A DNA stretch of 64,000 nucleotides from Rhodospirillales bacterium (lineage in GTDB: Bacteria; Pseudomonadota; Alphaproteobacteria; Rhodospirillales; Defluviicoccaceae), in contig JADJRE010000009.1 of the NCBI GenBank assembly GCA_016712375.1, forward strand, positions 68,945 to 132,944. Direction: 5' to 3'. Positions 9,484 to 18,759 of the stretch are shown here, one piece after another. Position 1 is the stretch's first letter. Every line of letters starts with the position of its first letter. Under the pieces are notes generated by a model that searched no databases, was not told where the DNA came from, and saw only the letters and a program-made list of their open reading frames with translations. The position numbers and the translations under genes are program-made.

Positions 9484-9768
9484 GAGCTTTACGAAGACTT
9501 GAAGACGCTGGGCGCGCTGACTACGGTGCTGGGCGGGATCGACGCGCTGGTGATCACAGCCGGCATGGCGAGCACGCTCCGGAGACCCGGGAGCGTGTTT
9601 GTCGTGAAGGCCGGGTGGCTTATACACCTGGATCTCGCCGCCAATGCTGGCGGTGGCGCTCGCATCAGCACCCCCGAAAGCTCCGCGTCGGCTTGGGTCA
9701 TCCCGACTGACGGGGAACCAATGATCGCCCTCCACACGTGGCGCCTTCTGAAGGAGACGGTCAGAAAC
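9484..9768 (+). pseudogene. Acetate kinase relic, C-terminal fragment
   Basis: The translation contains LGALTTVLGGIDALVITAGM, close to the acetate/propionate kinase motif around the FTAGIGEN site. Further on it has LDLAANAGGGARISTP and WVIPTDGEPMIALHT, which match the C-terminal strand and helix of AckA. The connecting segment is garbled, the N-terminal 300 residues are absent and the tail runs into unrelated sequence. This is a dead gene remnant. Confidence 0.7.
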
Positions 9769-9845
9769 ACGCCTGCATCAGCCGTTGCTGCGCGACACGC
9801 TCATGTCATGCTTTCAGCCGACGCGTGCCGCGCGCTCTTCCGGAC

Positions 9846-11014
9846 CTATGTCAGGTCCTTGCGGTAAATCCGATAGGTCTTATAGGGGCGGGCACCGGCC
9901 AGCTCGATCAGCCGGCGCATCGGGCGATTGTCCTCGAGGATCCAGGAGAATTCGACGACCCGGGTCCCTCTCGCGTGGTGCCGGGCGCGGACCCGCTCGA
10001 TGACGCCCAGCATCAGTGCAGCGCCGAGCGTCGATCGCTGGTATCGTTGCACCACTCCCATCAACGGCAGCCGGGCGCTCTTCAGCCCCGTGACCTTGAG
10101 GCGCCACAGTAGCTTCGCCCAGTTCCCTGGTAGCAACCTGCCGCCCAAGTCGGCGATTGCCTCGTTGAGGTTGGGCAGGCAGACCGCCATCGCCACCGCC
10201 TGGCCCTCCACCTCGCCGAAGGCGACGTCGCCTGAGCGCAACAACTGGCGAAGGTTGTTGGCGAGGTAGCGCAGATCGTCCTGCGACATCGCCACGAAGC
10301 CCCAGTTGCCGGCCCACGCGTCGTTGAAGATGCGCACGACCTCGGCGATCTCCTGATCGTAGCGTCGTCCGTCCATCGACCGGTACGTTACGCCCCTGGC
10401 CCTGCGCGTCTTGTTCATGAAAGCCGCCACCGAAGACGGCACATTTGCTTCGAGATCGTACAGGTAGGCAATCATCTGCTTCGCCGTCCGGTATCCTTGT
10501 TCTTCGACGCGGACAGGGTAGTAGCGCCGGCCATGCCCCATCATTACGAAAGGCGGCGTTGCGAAGCCGTCGACCAGCAGCCCCGACTCATCGTTGATCG
10601 ACAGGCTGAAGGGCCCGAGGACGCGGGTGGCGCCGCGTTCGCGCAGCCAAGCTTCGGCCGTCCTGAGCAAGATGGCGAAGATCTCCGCGAATCCTCTGCC
10701 TCGAGGAAGCCGAAGTGGCCTATACGGACCTCGCGTTCGGCTGGTCGCAGCGCCCGATCGAATTGGGCGCTGATGCGGCCGACCGGTCGGCCGTCCCGCT
10801 CGGCAATCCAGAACCGCACGTCGGCATGCGCGAAGAAGGGATTGTGCTTGGGATCGAGGTGGTGCAGGCGTTCGAACACCAGCGGCGGCACCCAGGCCGG
10901 ATCATCGGCATAGATGCTGGACGCGACCTCGAGAAACCTGATGAGATCGCGGCGGCTCTCCACCGGGCGGACCGCGAGCGCCGCGGCCGAGCAATCGGCC
11001 TTCACCAGGTCCAT
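9846..11014 (-). pseudogene. GNAT-like conserved protein of about 390 residues, one frameshift
   Basis: Two minus-strand frames join into one protein. The first part has PVESRRDLIRFLEVASSIY, DPAWVPPL and RISAQFDRAL. The second has GPFSLSINDESGLLVDGF, MGHGRRYYPVRVE, WGFVAMSQDDL and SWILEDNRPM. This is the pattern of a widespread uncharacterised proteobacterial protein with an acetyltransferase-like (GNAT) fold. The break is a one-base shift near 10690, where GAGATCTTCGCC should continue as EIFAILLRTAEAW. The C-terminus (KTYRIYRKDLT) is complete. It starts inside the end of the truncated gene upstream. Function and substrate are unknown. Confidence 0.7.
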
Positions 11015-11421
11015 CCAGGGTTGGAGCGCTGCCCGGCGACGGCAAAGAAGTCAGGGTCGGGCATCCGCGCCCGTCCGGCGTAGTCCATCGCCTCGGGCGG
11101 CAGGAAGCGCAGCGGCGTGAACGACTGCAGGTCGTCGTTTCGCCGGATGCGGGTGACCCCGTAGCGCTTGAACGTCTGCCCCTCGCGTGCACCGACAATC
11201 AGGCGGCGGCCGGTACTGAGAATGCGCACGTGGAAGGACTTGGGCCGCCGCCAGTTGCGATGAAGCGCATACTGGGGCACCAGCGCACCCAGCGTCTGAG
11301 GGGGGTTGATATGGATAAGAACGCAAGGCTTCACAGTTTCAACCTCAAGGGAGCCCCGGTCGTCGGGCTGGCGTCCGCTGCGGGTGTAGCCGAATCCGAT
11401 CTGCTCCCAAGGGACCTTCAT
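11002..11421 (-). pseudogene. Truncated conserved protein, possibly glycosyltransferase-like
   Basis: A 139-residue product whose ATG overlaps the stop of the ankyrin gene (ATGA), indicating coupled translation. It contains PQTLGALVPQYALHRNW, then REGQTFKRYGVTRIRRNNDLQ-like residues (here RRNDDLQ) and a final DPDFFAV. As I recall, similar sequences occur in alphaproteobacterial proteins of glycosyltransferase type, where GRALVxDPDVFAV is the nucleotide-sugar and metal region. Homology seems to end right after this motif, so about half the protein is missing. The assignment is tentative. Confidence 0.45.
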
Positions 11422-12074
11422 CGTCTTTCTTGCGCCGCCTGTAACACGGGAAGGATGTCCGCATGACCGGAGTTGCGTGCAAGGCTCGCAGCAGTTGCTC
11501 CGGTGTCGGTCGTGGCGTTGATATCCGCGCCGTTCGCGATCAGGAGACGGGCTACGTCGTCGTGTCTTGTCATCGCAGCCCACATCAGCGGGGTCTCACC
11601 GCCGTTGCTCCTAGCGTTCGGGTCTGCTCCTCTCTGCAGAAGCATCGCGACGATCTCCGCATAGTCTTCCCAGGCAGCCTGGTGAAGCGCCGTCACGCCA
11701 CGGTTCGAATGCGCGTTCACGTCGGCGCCACGCGCGATCAGCAGTTCCCCCGTCCTGGGGAACCTGTAGTAAAGGGCACCCATGAGCGCCGTGGCGCCAT
11801 CCAACGTGCGGGCATTGACGTCGACACCAGCGTCGAGGAGTTCGTCCACGTGAAAGATATTGCCGGAGGCGGCTGCCCGAAGCAGTTCTCCTTCCGGTCC
11901 CGGCGGCAGCGTCGCTTCGGGCGCGGTTGCCGGACGTGCCTCGCCCGATCTCGACGCGCAGGCGTAAAGTAACGAGGCCATCGTCATCACCAGCAGAATC
12001 AAAGCTGCCAGCGCAAGGACACGACGACTACGCTGGGGAGAAACAACGGCCGAGATGGAGTGAGTGTCAATCAA
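11418..12074 (-). CDS. Ankyrin-repeat lipoprotein or membrane-anchored protein
   Basis: An intact 218-residue protein. Residues 18-40 form a hydrophobic segment ending in LLYACAS, compatible with either a lipoprotein signal or a membrane anchor. After a Pro/Ala linker come four ankyrin repeats between residues 60 and 214, with DAGVDVNARTLDGATAL, RGADVNAHSNRGVTALHQAA and NGADINATTDTGATAA. Ankyrin proteins mediate protein-protein contacts, and in the periplasm they often act as inhibitors or chaperones. Its nearest relative in the window is the inverted, broken copy at 1-553. The next gene is coupled through an ATGA overlap. Confidence 0.82.
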   Translation of the reverse strand: MIDTHSISAVVSPQRSRRVLALAALILLVMTMASLLYACASRSGEARPATAPEATLPPGPEGELLRAAASGNIFHVDELLDAGVDVNARTLDGATALMGALYYRFPRTGELLIARGADVNAHSNRGVTALHQAAWEDYAEIVAMLLQRGADPNARSNGGETPLMWAAMTRHDDVARLLIANGADINATTDTGATAASLARNSGHADILPVLQAAQERR

Positions 12075-12390
12075 GTGCAGTGTGCTCCCTAATGGTCGCT
12101 TATGGCGGCTGGACCTCTTACGCGTGCTCCAAGAAAGCGTTGCCGGCTGACGCGGTCAAGGCGAGCAGTTGACCATCTCTTGTACAAAATCCCTTGCTAA
12201 CGCTCGCCACGATCAGGCACTCGCTTGGTAGATCATCGATCCAAGAGCACCCATCCGTGTCTCCCGGGCAACAGCGTGTCGCGGAAGAGACGCAATTGCG
12301 AGAAATCGGCTGGACGTAATACGCGTTGATAGTTCTACTTTCGAAGAGTGGTGCTTCGTGCGCGCTCTACAATAGGGATAGGAGTGGGAG
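12075..12390. other. Divergent promoter region
   Basis: This region lies between the minus-strand ankyrin gene and the plus-strand outer-membrane gene. It is relatively AT-rich. A possible -10 box TACAAT is at 12368-12373, but no convincing -35 hexamer is seen at the proper distance. No gene is seen. Confidence 0.35.
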
Positions 12391-12960
12391 ATGAGAAAGG
12401 TCCTGTTGGCAGTTTCGGTGCTTGCCTTGTCGGCCCCAGCCGCCTTTGCGCAGGGGCAACCGCAGCAAGGGCAGCCGCAGCAAGGGCAACCACAGGGAAA
12501 CATACCGCCTTACACGGCTGAGATCGGACCTCGGCAAGGCGATTGGGAAGCCTTCATTGGTGGCGTCGGTTCGTCGAACGGCGAATTCAATGACAACACA
12601 TTGGGTGTAACGGGCAGCATTGGGTATTACGTGCTGAAGTGGCTGCCGGTCAGCCTTCGTCAGTCCTACGTTACACAACTCGGCAGTAGAGTAAATGATC
12701 AACACCGCTTCGCGACCACGGTGGGCGCGGACTTCCAGGCACCGCTCGGTCGCTGGCAGCCGTTCGTCGGGGGCGTCCTCGGCTATGAATACGGCGATTC
12801 AAATTCGGGTCTGGCCGGTCCGGAGGGTGGCATTAAGGTTTACGTCAACGAAAGCACCTTCATCGAAGGCCGCATGCGATACGGCTGGCTGTTCGACAAG
12901 ACTTTCGACTGGGACAACGCCAGGGCAGTCTACACCATCGGCGCCGGCTTCAACTTCTGA
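12391..12960 (+). CDS. Small outer-membrane beta-barrel protein
   Basis: A 189-residue protein. The signal peptide MRKVLLAVSVLALSAPAAFA is cleaved before a Gln/Pro/Gly repeat (GQPQQ three times). The rest alternates polar and hydrophobic residues in about eight strands. It ends with YTIGAGFNF, a C-terminal aromatic residue typical of proteins inserted by the Bam machinery. The start has a strong GGAGTGGGAG site. It is probably structural or a small porin-like barrel, and no substrate can be inferred. The OmpA-like gene follows 90 bases downstream on the same strand, so the two may be co-expressed. Confidence 0.75.
   Translation: MRKVLLAVSVLALSAPAAFAQGQPQQGQPQQGQPQGNIPPYTAEIGPRQGDWEAFIGGVGSSNGEFNDNTLGVTGSIGYYVLKWLPVSLRQSYVTQLGSRVNDQHRFATTVGADFQAPLGRWQPFVGGVLGYEYGDSNSGLAGPEGGIKVYVNESTFIEGRMRYGWLFDKTFDWDNARAVYTIGAGFNF
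12454..12498. repeat. Three imperfect 15-bp repeats encoding GQPQQ
   Basis: The unit is GGGCAACCGCAGCAA with third-position changes between copies. It encodes the mature N-terminus of the barrel protein, probably a flexible periplasmic or surface tail. Confidence 0.8.
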
Positions 12961-13050
12961 GCAATTCGAAGGTTTCTCATGAAACCAGCCGGATCTGCTG
13001 AACCGACCTCGGCTGCCGCCGACGTCGGCGTTCGATGGAGGAGAAGAAGG

Positions 13051-13911
13051 ATGAGCCGAATACTTTCTGTGATGGCGCTCCTACTGGCCATGCTCACGAG
13101 CGGCGCGTGCACTGACCATTACCTGAGCGAGGTGGAGAAGACGCAGCCTCGCGGCACCGCGTTCGACAATGCACTCGCCCGCAATTATCTCGCGATGGCA
13201 AAATCTGAAAGCACATACCCCGATTACAAGGATACGGAGACGTTCGCCCGCCGCTCGCTGGCGGCGGCGCAGGGAAAACCGACGTTGCCGGACGAACCTA
13301 AACTCCGTGCGTCGTTTTTGCCGTCTGATTCGACCAACGAACTGACCCAGGCACGGCAGCGTCTTGTTGCAGCACTGGACCAAAACAACCGCACCGCTCG
13401 TCCGGACGTTGCCGCCCGGGCGCAGGTCCTTTACGACTGCTGGCTTGAACAGCAAGCAGAGGACATCCAGCCGGATCACATCAAGGCGTGCCGCGACGGC
13501 TTCATGACGGCGCTCGCCGAGTTGGAGAAACCGATAGCGGCACCGGCGGCGCCGAAGGCGGCGGTGGTACCGGACCGCTACCAGGTGTTCTTTGACTGGA
13601 ACAAGGCGACACTGACGGCAGAGGCGCAAAGGGTGATCGGCAACGCCGCCCAGGCATACAAATCGAGCGGCAAGGCAACGATCGTCGCCACCGGCCATAC
13701 CGACACGTCCGGCTCGGCGGCATACAACATGCGCCTGTCGGTGCGCCGCGCCGATGCAGTGAAGGCGGAGCTCGTGCGCTTGGGCGTGCCGGCTGCCAAC
13801 ATCACTACCATTGGTCGTGGCCAGGAAGATTTGCTGGTACCGACCAAAGATGGCGTGCGCGAGCCGCAGAATCGCCGGGTGGAAATCCAGCTGCGTAAGA
13901 CCGGAAGCTGA
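13051..13911 (+). CDS. OmpA-like lipoprotein, peptidoglycan-associated
   Basis: A 286-residue protein. The ATG at 13051 follows GGAGAAGAAGG; the open frame extends to 12979 without support. The signal MSRILSVMALLLAMLTSGAC ends in a lipobox Cys. Residues about 190-284 are an OmpA/MotB domain: YQVFFDWNKATLTAEAQ, ATGHTDTSGSAAYNMRLS, RRADAVKAEL and EPQNRRVEIQL. It carries the Asp and Arg that bind diaminopimelate in peptidoglycan. It therefore likely links the outer membrane to the cell wall. The central region is helical and unassigned. A strong terminator follows the stop. Confidence 0.88.
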   Translation: MSRILSVMALLLAMLTSGACTDHYLSEVEKTQPRGTAFDNALARNYLAMAKSESTYPDYKDTETFARRSLAAAQGKPTLPDEPKLRASFLPSDSTNELTQARQRLVAALDQNNRTARPDVAARAQVLYDCWLEQQAEDIQPDHIKACRDGFMTALAELEKPIAAPAAPKAAVVPDRYQVFFDWNKATLTAEAQRVIGNAAQAYKSSGKATIVATGHTDTSGSAAYNMRLSVRRADAVKAELVRLGVPAANITTIGRGQEDLLVPTKDGVREPQNRRVEIQLRKTGS

Positions 13912-13937
13912 TCCTCCGGGCTTCACGGCCCAGGCTG

Positions 13938-13964
13938 GGGGGCGCCGCATCAAGCGGCGCCCCC
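13938..13964 (+). terminator. Rho-independent terminator of the OmpA-like gene
   Basis: An 11-bp GC-only stem (GGGGGCGCCGC pairing with GCGGCGCCCCC) closes a 5-base loop ATCAA and is followed by a moderately T-rich TTCTTGTT. It lies 27 bases after the stop codon. Confidence 0.8.
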
Positions 13965-14142
13965 TTCTTGTTGGGCTGCTGTCTGGAACGTGGTGGAAAA
14001 TGCCGTGATGGCGTCACCGGCAAGATTGATGGTTCCGGCTCCTTCTGCAGGCCCGCGGCGCCGTCGATGATCAAGGAACTCGAGGGGGACTGTCAGGAAT
14101 TTCGTGTGCGGGCGGCCATGATGGCATCGAAGGAGATAGCCC

Positions 14143-14675
14143 ATGGCCCGACGCAAGGCTCCCCGCATACCTGCCGCGCTCCTCGACCAGTTGCTGGGGG
14201 GAGCGGACCCGAAGACGGCGTTCGACGCCGACGGGTTGCTCGACGATTTGAAGAAGGCGCTCGCCGAGCGGGCGCTGAACGCCGAGATGGACCACCATCT
14301 GTCGTCCGATGCGGCCGGCAACAGCCGCAACGGCTACGGTCGTAAGACGGTGACGACCGAGACCGGCAAGCTGGAGCTGGGTATCCCCCGGGACCGGCAA
14401 GCGACGTTCGATCCGCAGCTCATCGCCAAGTATCAGCGCCGCTTCCCGGGCTTCGACGACAAGATCGTGTCGATGTACGCCCGCGGCATGAGCGCCCGCG
14501 AGATCGTCGGGCATCTGCGCGATCTCTACGGAATCGACGTCTCGCTCGACCTCGTCAGCACGTGACGGACGCCGGGAGGAGATCGCCGCCTGGCAGGCGC
14601 GGCCGCTGGAGCCGGTCTATCCGCTCGTTCTCTTCGACGCGCTGAGGATCAAGGTCCGCGACGAAGCTCGGCGCT
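14143..14675 (+). pseudogene. IS256-family transposase, N-terminal remnant
   Basis: The start MARRKAPRIPAALLDQLLGG and the motifs AEMDHHLSSDAAGNSRNGY and GKLELGIPRDRQATFDPQLI are diagnostic of the IS256 mutator-type transposase. After LDLVST a one-base shift leads into the continuation EEIAAWQARPLEPVYPLVLFDALRIKVRDE, which contains the first catalytic Asp. The protein then stops near residue 178 of about 400. The left terminus probably lies near 14080, where GACTGTCAGGAATTTCG resembles IS256-type ends. No right end is seen. Confidence 0.82.
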
Positions 14676-14845
14676 ATCCCGTGTCGTCACCTCCGTAACG
14701 AACTCGATAGTCGCGCCCTTCAATGTTCCCACGTTTAGCAAGGCTACGATCGGCGGCGGCTGAGAGGGACGGAAAACGATCGAGGCTGCAACGAGTGCTG
14801 CCAAGGCCCACCATCGTCGTCCATCCCTCCTCGCTCCTGTCGAGC

Positions 14846-15466
14846 TCAGCTCTTCGGCAAGACCTTGGCGGCGACCGTTTCCGAGTAGGTCAGTTCGACC
14901 AGATCGCCTATCCTAAGGTTGCGCATCCGGTCTTGCATCTGCGGGTCCTTGACCGCAACCGTCCGCGACTGTCCGTCGGCGCCACGAAGCGTGGCGGTAT
15001 GGGCGACGAGGTCGATCGCGGTAACCTCGTTCACCACGACCAGCCGCTGGCCCCAGGCCCTGCCCTCCGGCTGTCCCGGCGCGGTGCTGCCGCCGGCAGC
15101 GGCGGCACCGAGTGCCGCCGACCCGGGAGGTAGGATCCGTAGCGACAGCGCCTGGTAAACGCTGATCAAGACCGTGTCGCCCTTCTTCAGCCGGTTGAGG
15201 TCCACGTCCGCCGGCACTGCAATCGTATTCGACTGGCCCTGGGCATTCTGTAGGGTGACGGTTCGATCGGGCTTGTTGACGGCCAGCACGACCGCCTCGC
15301 CTTCGACGTACTCCTCGGCAAGCAGGCGGGGCTCTGTCGGTGCTGTTCTGGGAGCCGCCTGCGGCGGCGACTCCGTGGTGCGGCTATCCCCGGCGCATGC
15401 CGAGAGCGCGATCAGCATGACACTGCCAATAATCAAGCTTGCGCGATGAAGGGTTCGTGTTTTCAT
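14846..15466 (-). CDS. Lipoprotein with two similar beta domains
   Basis: A 206-residue protein with a lipoprotein signal (MLIALSACAG; Cys is the lipidated residue). Two segments resemble each other: EGEAVVLAVNKPDRTVTLQN through KKGDTVLIS, and VVVNEVTAIDLVAHTATLRG through RIGDLVELT. Each looks like a small five-stranded barrel with an internal GDxV turn, so the protein probably arose by internal duplication. An Ala/Gly-rich linker separates the two domains. No enzymatic motif is seen. An envelope scaffold or ligand-binding role is possible but unproven. Confidence 0.7.
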   Translation of the reverse strand: MKTRTLHRASLIIGSVMLIALSACAGDSRTTESPPQAAPRTAPTEPRLLAEEYVEGEAVVLAVNKPDRTVTLQNAQGQSNTIAVPADVDLNRLKKGDTVLISVYQALSLRILPPGSAALGAAAAGGSTAPGQPEGRAWGQRLVVVNEVTAIDLVAHTATLRGADGQSRTVAVKDPQMQDRMRNLRIGDLVELTYSETVAAKVLPKS

Positions 15467-15479
15467 TTCATCCTCCCAA

Positions 15480-16122
15480 TCCCTGATGGATGGTCACTTA
15501 CAGCTCGCCTCACGTCCCAAGCCGTCTCTTCGCCGGTGAAAAAACCGCCCACCGCCGCCGAAGCGGACGGACGAGTCTCCAGCATACTTCTCTGAGCCTA
15601 ATCCCGCTAACAGGCTGTTGTCCGTGGTCGGCCGGGACCGTTACCCCAGCATGCGCCGGCAAAGCGTCATGGTGCGGGCGCCCGAGACGTTCCTGGACAC
15701 CGTTCTGTGGCCGAAATTCCAGGAGATCAACACGGCGTTGCACGACTATCTGGCTCGGGTCACCGAGACCGTCATCCGAGACGGTCTACAAGGACACCGA
15801 AGATGTAGACAAAGTGCCGGAGCCGGCGAAGATCGGGCGGTGATCACATAATTGAGCGGCATGAACGAGCGCGTTTAGTAGCATCTGGAGCGAGTAAGTT
15901 GCTGATCTGACCGGGAACCATGGCGCGGACATGGCCGACGGCCACCGGTGGACGTTCAAATTCAGGCTGCGCGCCCCTGCCTTTGGCTTGGCTGGCGGGG
16001 CTCGAAGACCGCGATCGCGCGGCTGAAGGAAGTCCTTTCCGAAATCAAGGCGGTCAACAGGAGACCCCGGTCGGCGCCGGGGAATAGGTCATCGTGCTGA
16101 TGGCGCGGCTCTGGCCCGCATT
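15480..16122. other. Degenerate coding-like stretch
   Basis: Short coding-like patches on the plus strand occur in different frames: PETFLDTVLWPKFQEINTAL near 15680, DTEDVDKVPEPAKIG near 15800, and WRGSKTAIARLKE near 15995. They suggest one or two decayed genes, but I recognise no family and no continuous frame. No RNA gene is seen. Confidence 0.35.
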
Positions 16123-16690
16123 TCAGGATATTGACACCTGATCCGGCGCCTTGGGCAGCGCCATCAGCACCGCGGTCGCCACGATCTCCATCGGGACGGC
16201 CTCCATCAGCCGCAGGACCTGGATGAACTCGCGCCTGCCGCGGTTGCCCATACGCGCCTCGATGAGATGGCGCAGGTGCTGGAACGCCTCCGGCAGATCC
16301 CAGTCTTTCAGCGCCGCCACCGGGTCGCGAGCATTCGGCTTCGTCTCGATCAGCGCGAGGTAGTGCAGCGGCTCGAACACGAAAGCCCCGGTGCCGTGGG
16401 CGCGGCGATGTCGGCGATCTGCTCGCCTGCGCATAGGATCACCACTTCATCGACGAAGCCCCACCACAACATCCCGGAAGCCTTATGCCATCGGTACCGA
16501 GTAGTCGTTGCCGCGGTAGCGGACCAGGGCGGTCGATGAGACACCGGCCGTCCGCTTCTCGCACGGCTCCAATGGCACCGCGGGCAAATCCCGGAAGGCT
16601 TCAAGGTCGGCGACGAGACGCTCTCGATGGTCTCGCTGTGGCGACCGGCGGGTTCGCCCTGTCGGTGCCGGCAGCGCTCTTCCAGCATGG
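16123..16690 (-). pseudogene. IS21 IstA transposase, C-terminal remnant
   Basis: Minus-strand frames contain STALVRYRGNDYSVPMA, then GFVDEVVILCAGEQIADI, then GAFVFEPLHYLALIETKPNA and LPEAFQHLRHLIEARMG. These are consecutive parts of the C-terminal domain of IS21 IstA. At least two frameshifts separate them, and the catalytic N-terminal half is absent. No istB was found next to it. Confidence 0.78.
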
Positions 16691-17181
16691 CATTCAGATC
16701 GTCGAAGCTTGCCGCCTGTACCGCGCGATTGGGTCCTGGATCTGGTGCCGCTCGCGTCGGTAGCCGGCCGGTTCTGGCTAAGGAGCATCTACCTGACCAG
16801 GCTGGGGAAGCACGCGGACAACTGGCAACGCTGTTTCGCAGCCGATCGCTGGATCACCGACAGCAACCGCGACTGCCGGCGTTCCTACTGGCCGGGATGC
16901 GGCCCGGAGCATACGGCAATCGGTATCCGGGACCGGACGGCCAGGGACGCCGGCTGGTGTCTCGTCGCCGATCCTGCACCCGGCCAGGGGGCGAGCGCGC
17001 TCGCCGTTGATTCGGTCCGGGGCTTTGTCATTCGCGTCCGAACCATGTCGAAAAACATCGGTCGGCGAGCGTCCGCTACCGTCCGAAATACGGCGACGGT
17101 CCGGACATGCGCGCAACCGATGAAATCTCCACCCGGCCGATGACAGACCGTGACGGCGAAAACCCAGGCGTTTGCCAAGCA
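16691..17181. other. No recognisable gene
   Basis: Open frames exist on both strands, but none has family signatures or a convincing ribosome site. It lies between two gene relics and is probably debris. Confidence 0.35.
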
Positions 17182-17364
17182 CTAGACTTCCTCGGGATTG
17201 CCCACATTGATCGGCCCGGTGACCTGGTCGGGCGTGCTCATCAAGCGCATCAGCGCCGTCACCATGTCGCTGATGTAGCAGAAGGAGCGGGTCTGCGAGC
17301 CATCGCCGTAGACGATGAGCGGCCCGCCGCGCAAAGCCTGGACGATGAATTTGGAGACCAGGCG
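17182..17364 (-). pseudogene. NAD-dependent epimerase/decarboxylase fragment (UDP-glucuronate decarboxylase type)
   Basis: About 60 residues, VSKFIVQALRGGPLIVYGDG then SQTRSFCYISDMVTALMRLM and GPINVGNPEEV, match the substrate-binding region of UDP-glucuronate decarboxylase and related extended SDRs. Both ends are cut. The upstream edge abuts the end of the aminotransferase gene, and a stop follows NPEEV. No N-terminal Rossmann part was found nearby. Confidence 0.8.
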
Positions 17365-17365
17365 T

Positions 17366-18759
17366 CTAGATGCCGACCGTGCGGCGCGCGAGGTCGAAGA
17401 GCAGTTCCTGCGGGCGCGACGTGGTCTCGCACTGTGTGAGGACCTGGTCGAGGGCGTTGAGGTAGAAGTCGACCTCAACGTCGCCGATGATCATCGGCGG
17501 GATGAACTTGATCACGTTATTGAAGCCGGAGACCATCGAGAGGATGCCGTGGTCCTTGAAGAGGGGGATGACCACCATCTGGGCCATGAGGCCGCGGCTG
17601 ACTTTCTCGATGAGGCCCCATTTGATCTTGTCGAGGAAGCCCTTCGGCTTGCCGAGCTCGATCGCGAACATCAGGCCCTGTCCGCGGACCTCCAACAGCA
17701 GCGGGTGGCGGGCCTTCAGCGCTTCCAGGCCGTCGCGGATCTTCGCGCCCATCGCCTTCGTGTTGTCGACCAGCGACTCGCGCTCGATCACCTCCATCGT
17801 CGCCAGGCCCGCCGCCATCGCCAGCGTGTTGTAGCCGTAGGTCGAGTGGTGCACGTAGCAGCGCTCGAGGCTGGAATACACCGACGCGAAGACGGCCTCG
17901 CGCATCAGGACGGCGCCGACCGGCACCAGGCCCCCGCTCAGGGCCTTCGCGACCAGGAGCAGGTCCGGCTCCGCGCCGAACTGCTCCAGGGCAAAGAAGG
18001 TCCCGGTGCGGCCCAGGCCGGTCTGGATCTCGTCGAGGATGAAGAGGGCTCCGTTCTCGCGGCACAGGCGCCCGGCGTTCGCGAGGAAGTCGCGGCCGGC
18101 GACGCGGACCTCGCGGCCCTGGATGGGCTCGGAGATGAACGCGGCCACGTCGCCTTCTTCAGCTCGGCCTTGAGCTGGTCGAGGTCGTTGAATTTGATCT
18201 GGCTCGTGTGGGGAAGGGGCGCGCCGAAGCCTTCCTTGAATTCCGCGTCGCCGCAGATGGAGAGCGCGCCCAGGGTCAGGCCGTGGAAGCTCTGGCGGCA
18301 GTAGACGATGCGGTTGCGGCCGGTGGCGCAGCGTGCGAACTTGAGCGCCGAGTCCACGGCTTCGCCGCCGGAGCTGGTGAAATAGACCTTGGTCAGGTGC
18401 TTCGGCGCCTTGGCGAGCAGCCGTGCCGCCAGCATCCCGGCGAGCACGTTGCAGTTGAGCTGGATCATGTTCGGGAGGCCCCGGTCCATGATCGAGGTCA
18501 GGAAGTTCGTGATCTGCGGGTGGTTGTAGCCCAGGCTGGTCGCGCCCTCGCCCGAGTGGAAGTCGAGGAAGCGCTTGCCGTCGCGCCCCTGCAGGTAACA
18601 GCCGTGGGCCTCGACGAAGATCTCGTCGAAGCCCATGAGGCGCAGGACGCGCATGATCTTCGGGTTGACGTGGGCCGCAAAGAGGTCGTGGCAGCTGCCC
18701 TGGCGCCGCTGCACTTCGTCGAGCAGCTCGCTCAGGGAGTCGGCGGGGGCGTCTAGCAT
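17366..18759 (-). CDS. Class III PLP-dependent aminotransferase, one frameshift
   Basis: About 463 residues of the class III (ornithine/putrescine/acetylornithine-type) aminotransferase family. The N-terminal half has the substrate and PLP regions LDFHSGEGATSLGYNHPQI and FTSSGGEAVDSALKFAR. The C-terminal half has FILDEIQTGLGRTG (the Asp that binds the PLP ring) and LLLVAKALSGGLVPVG (the Schiff-base Lys). The halves are one base out of frame near 18150, where a single extra G would restore KKGDVAAFISEP. This may be a sequencing error or a recent mutation. The start codon follows the SDR stop directly, so the pair is an operon. The natural amino donor is unknown. Confidence 0.75.

Noticed and set aside
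17315..18304. Long open frame on the plus strand
   Set aside because: It is the antisense shadow of the class III aminotransferase; high GC keeps it open and it has no family motifs.
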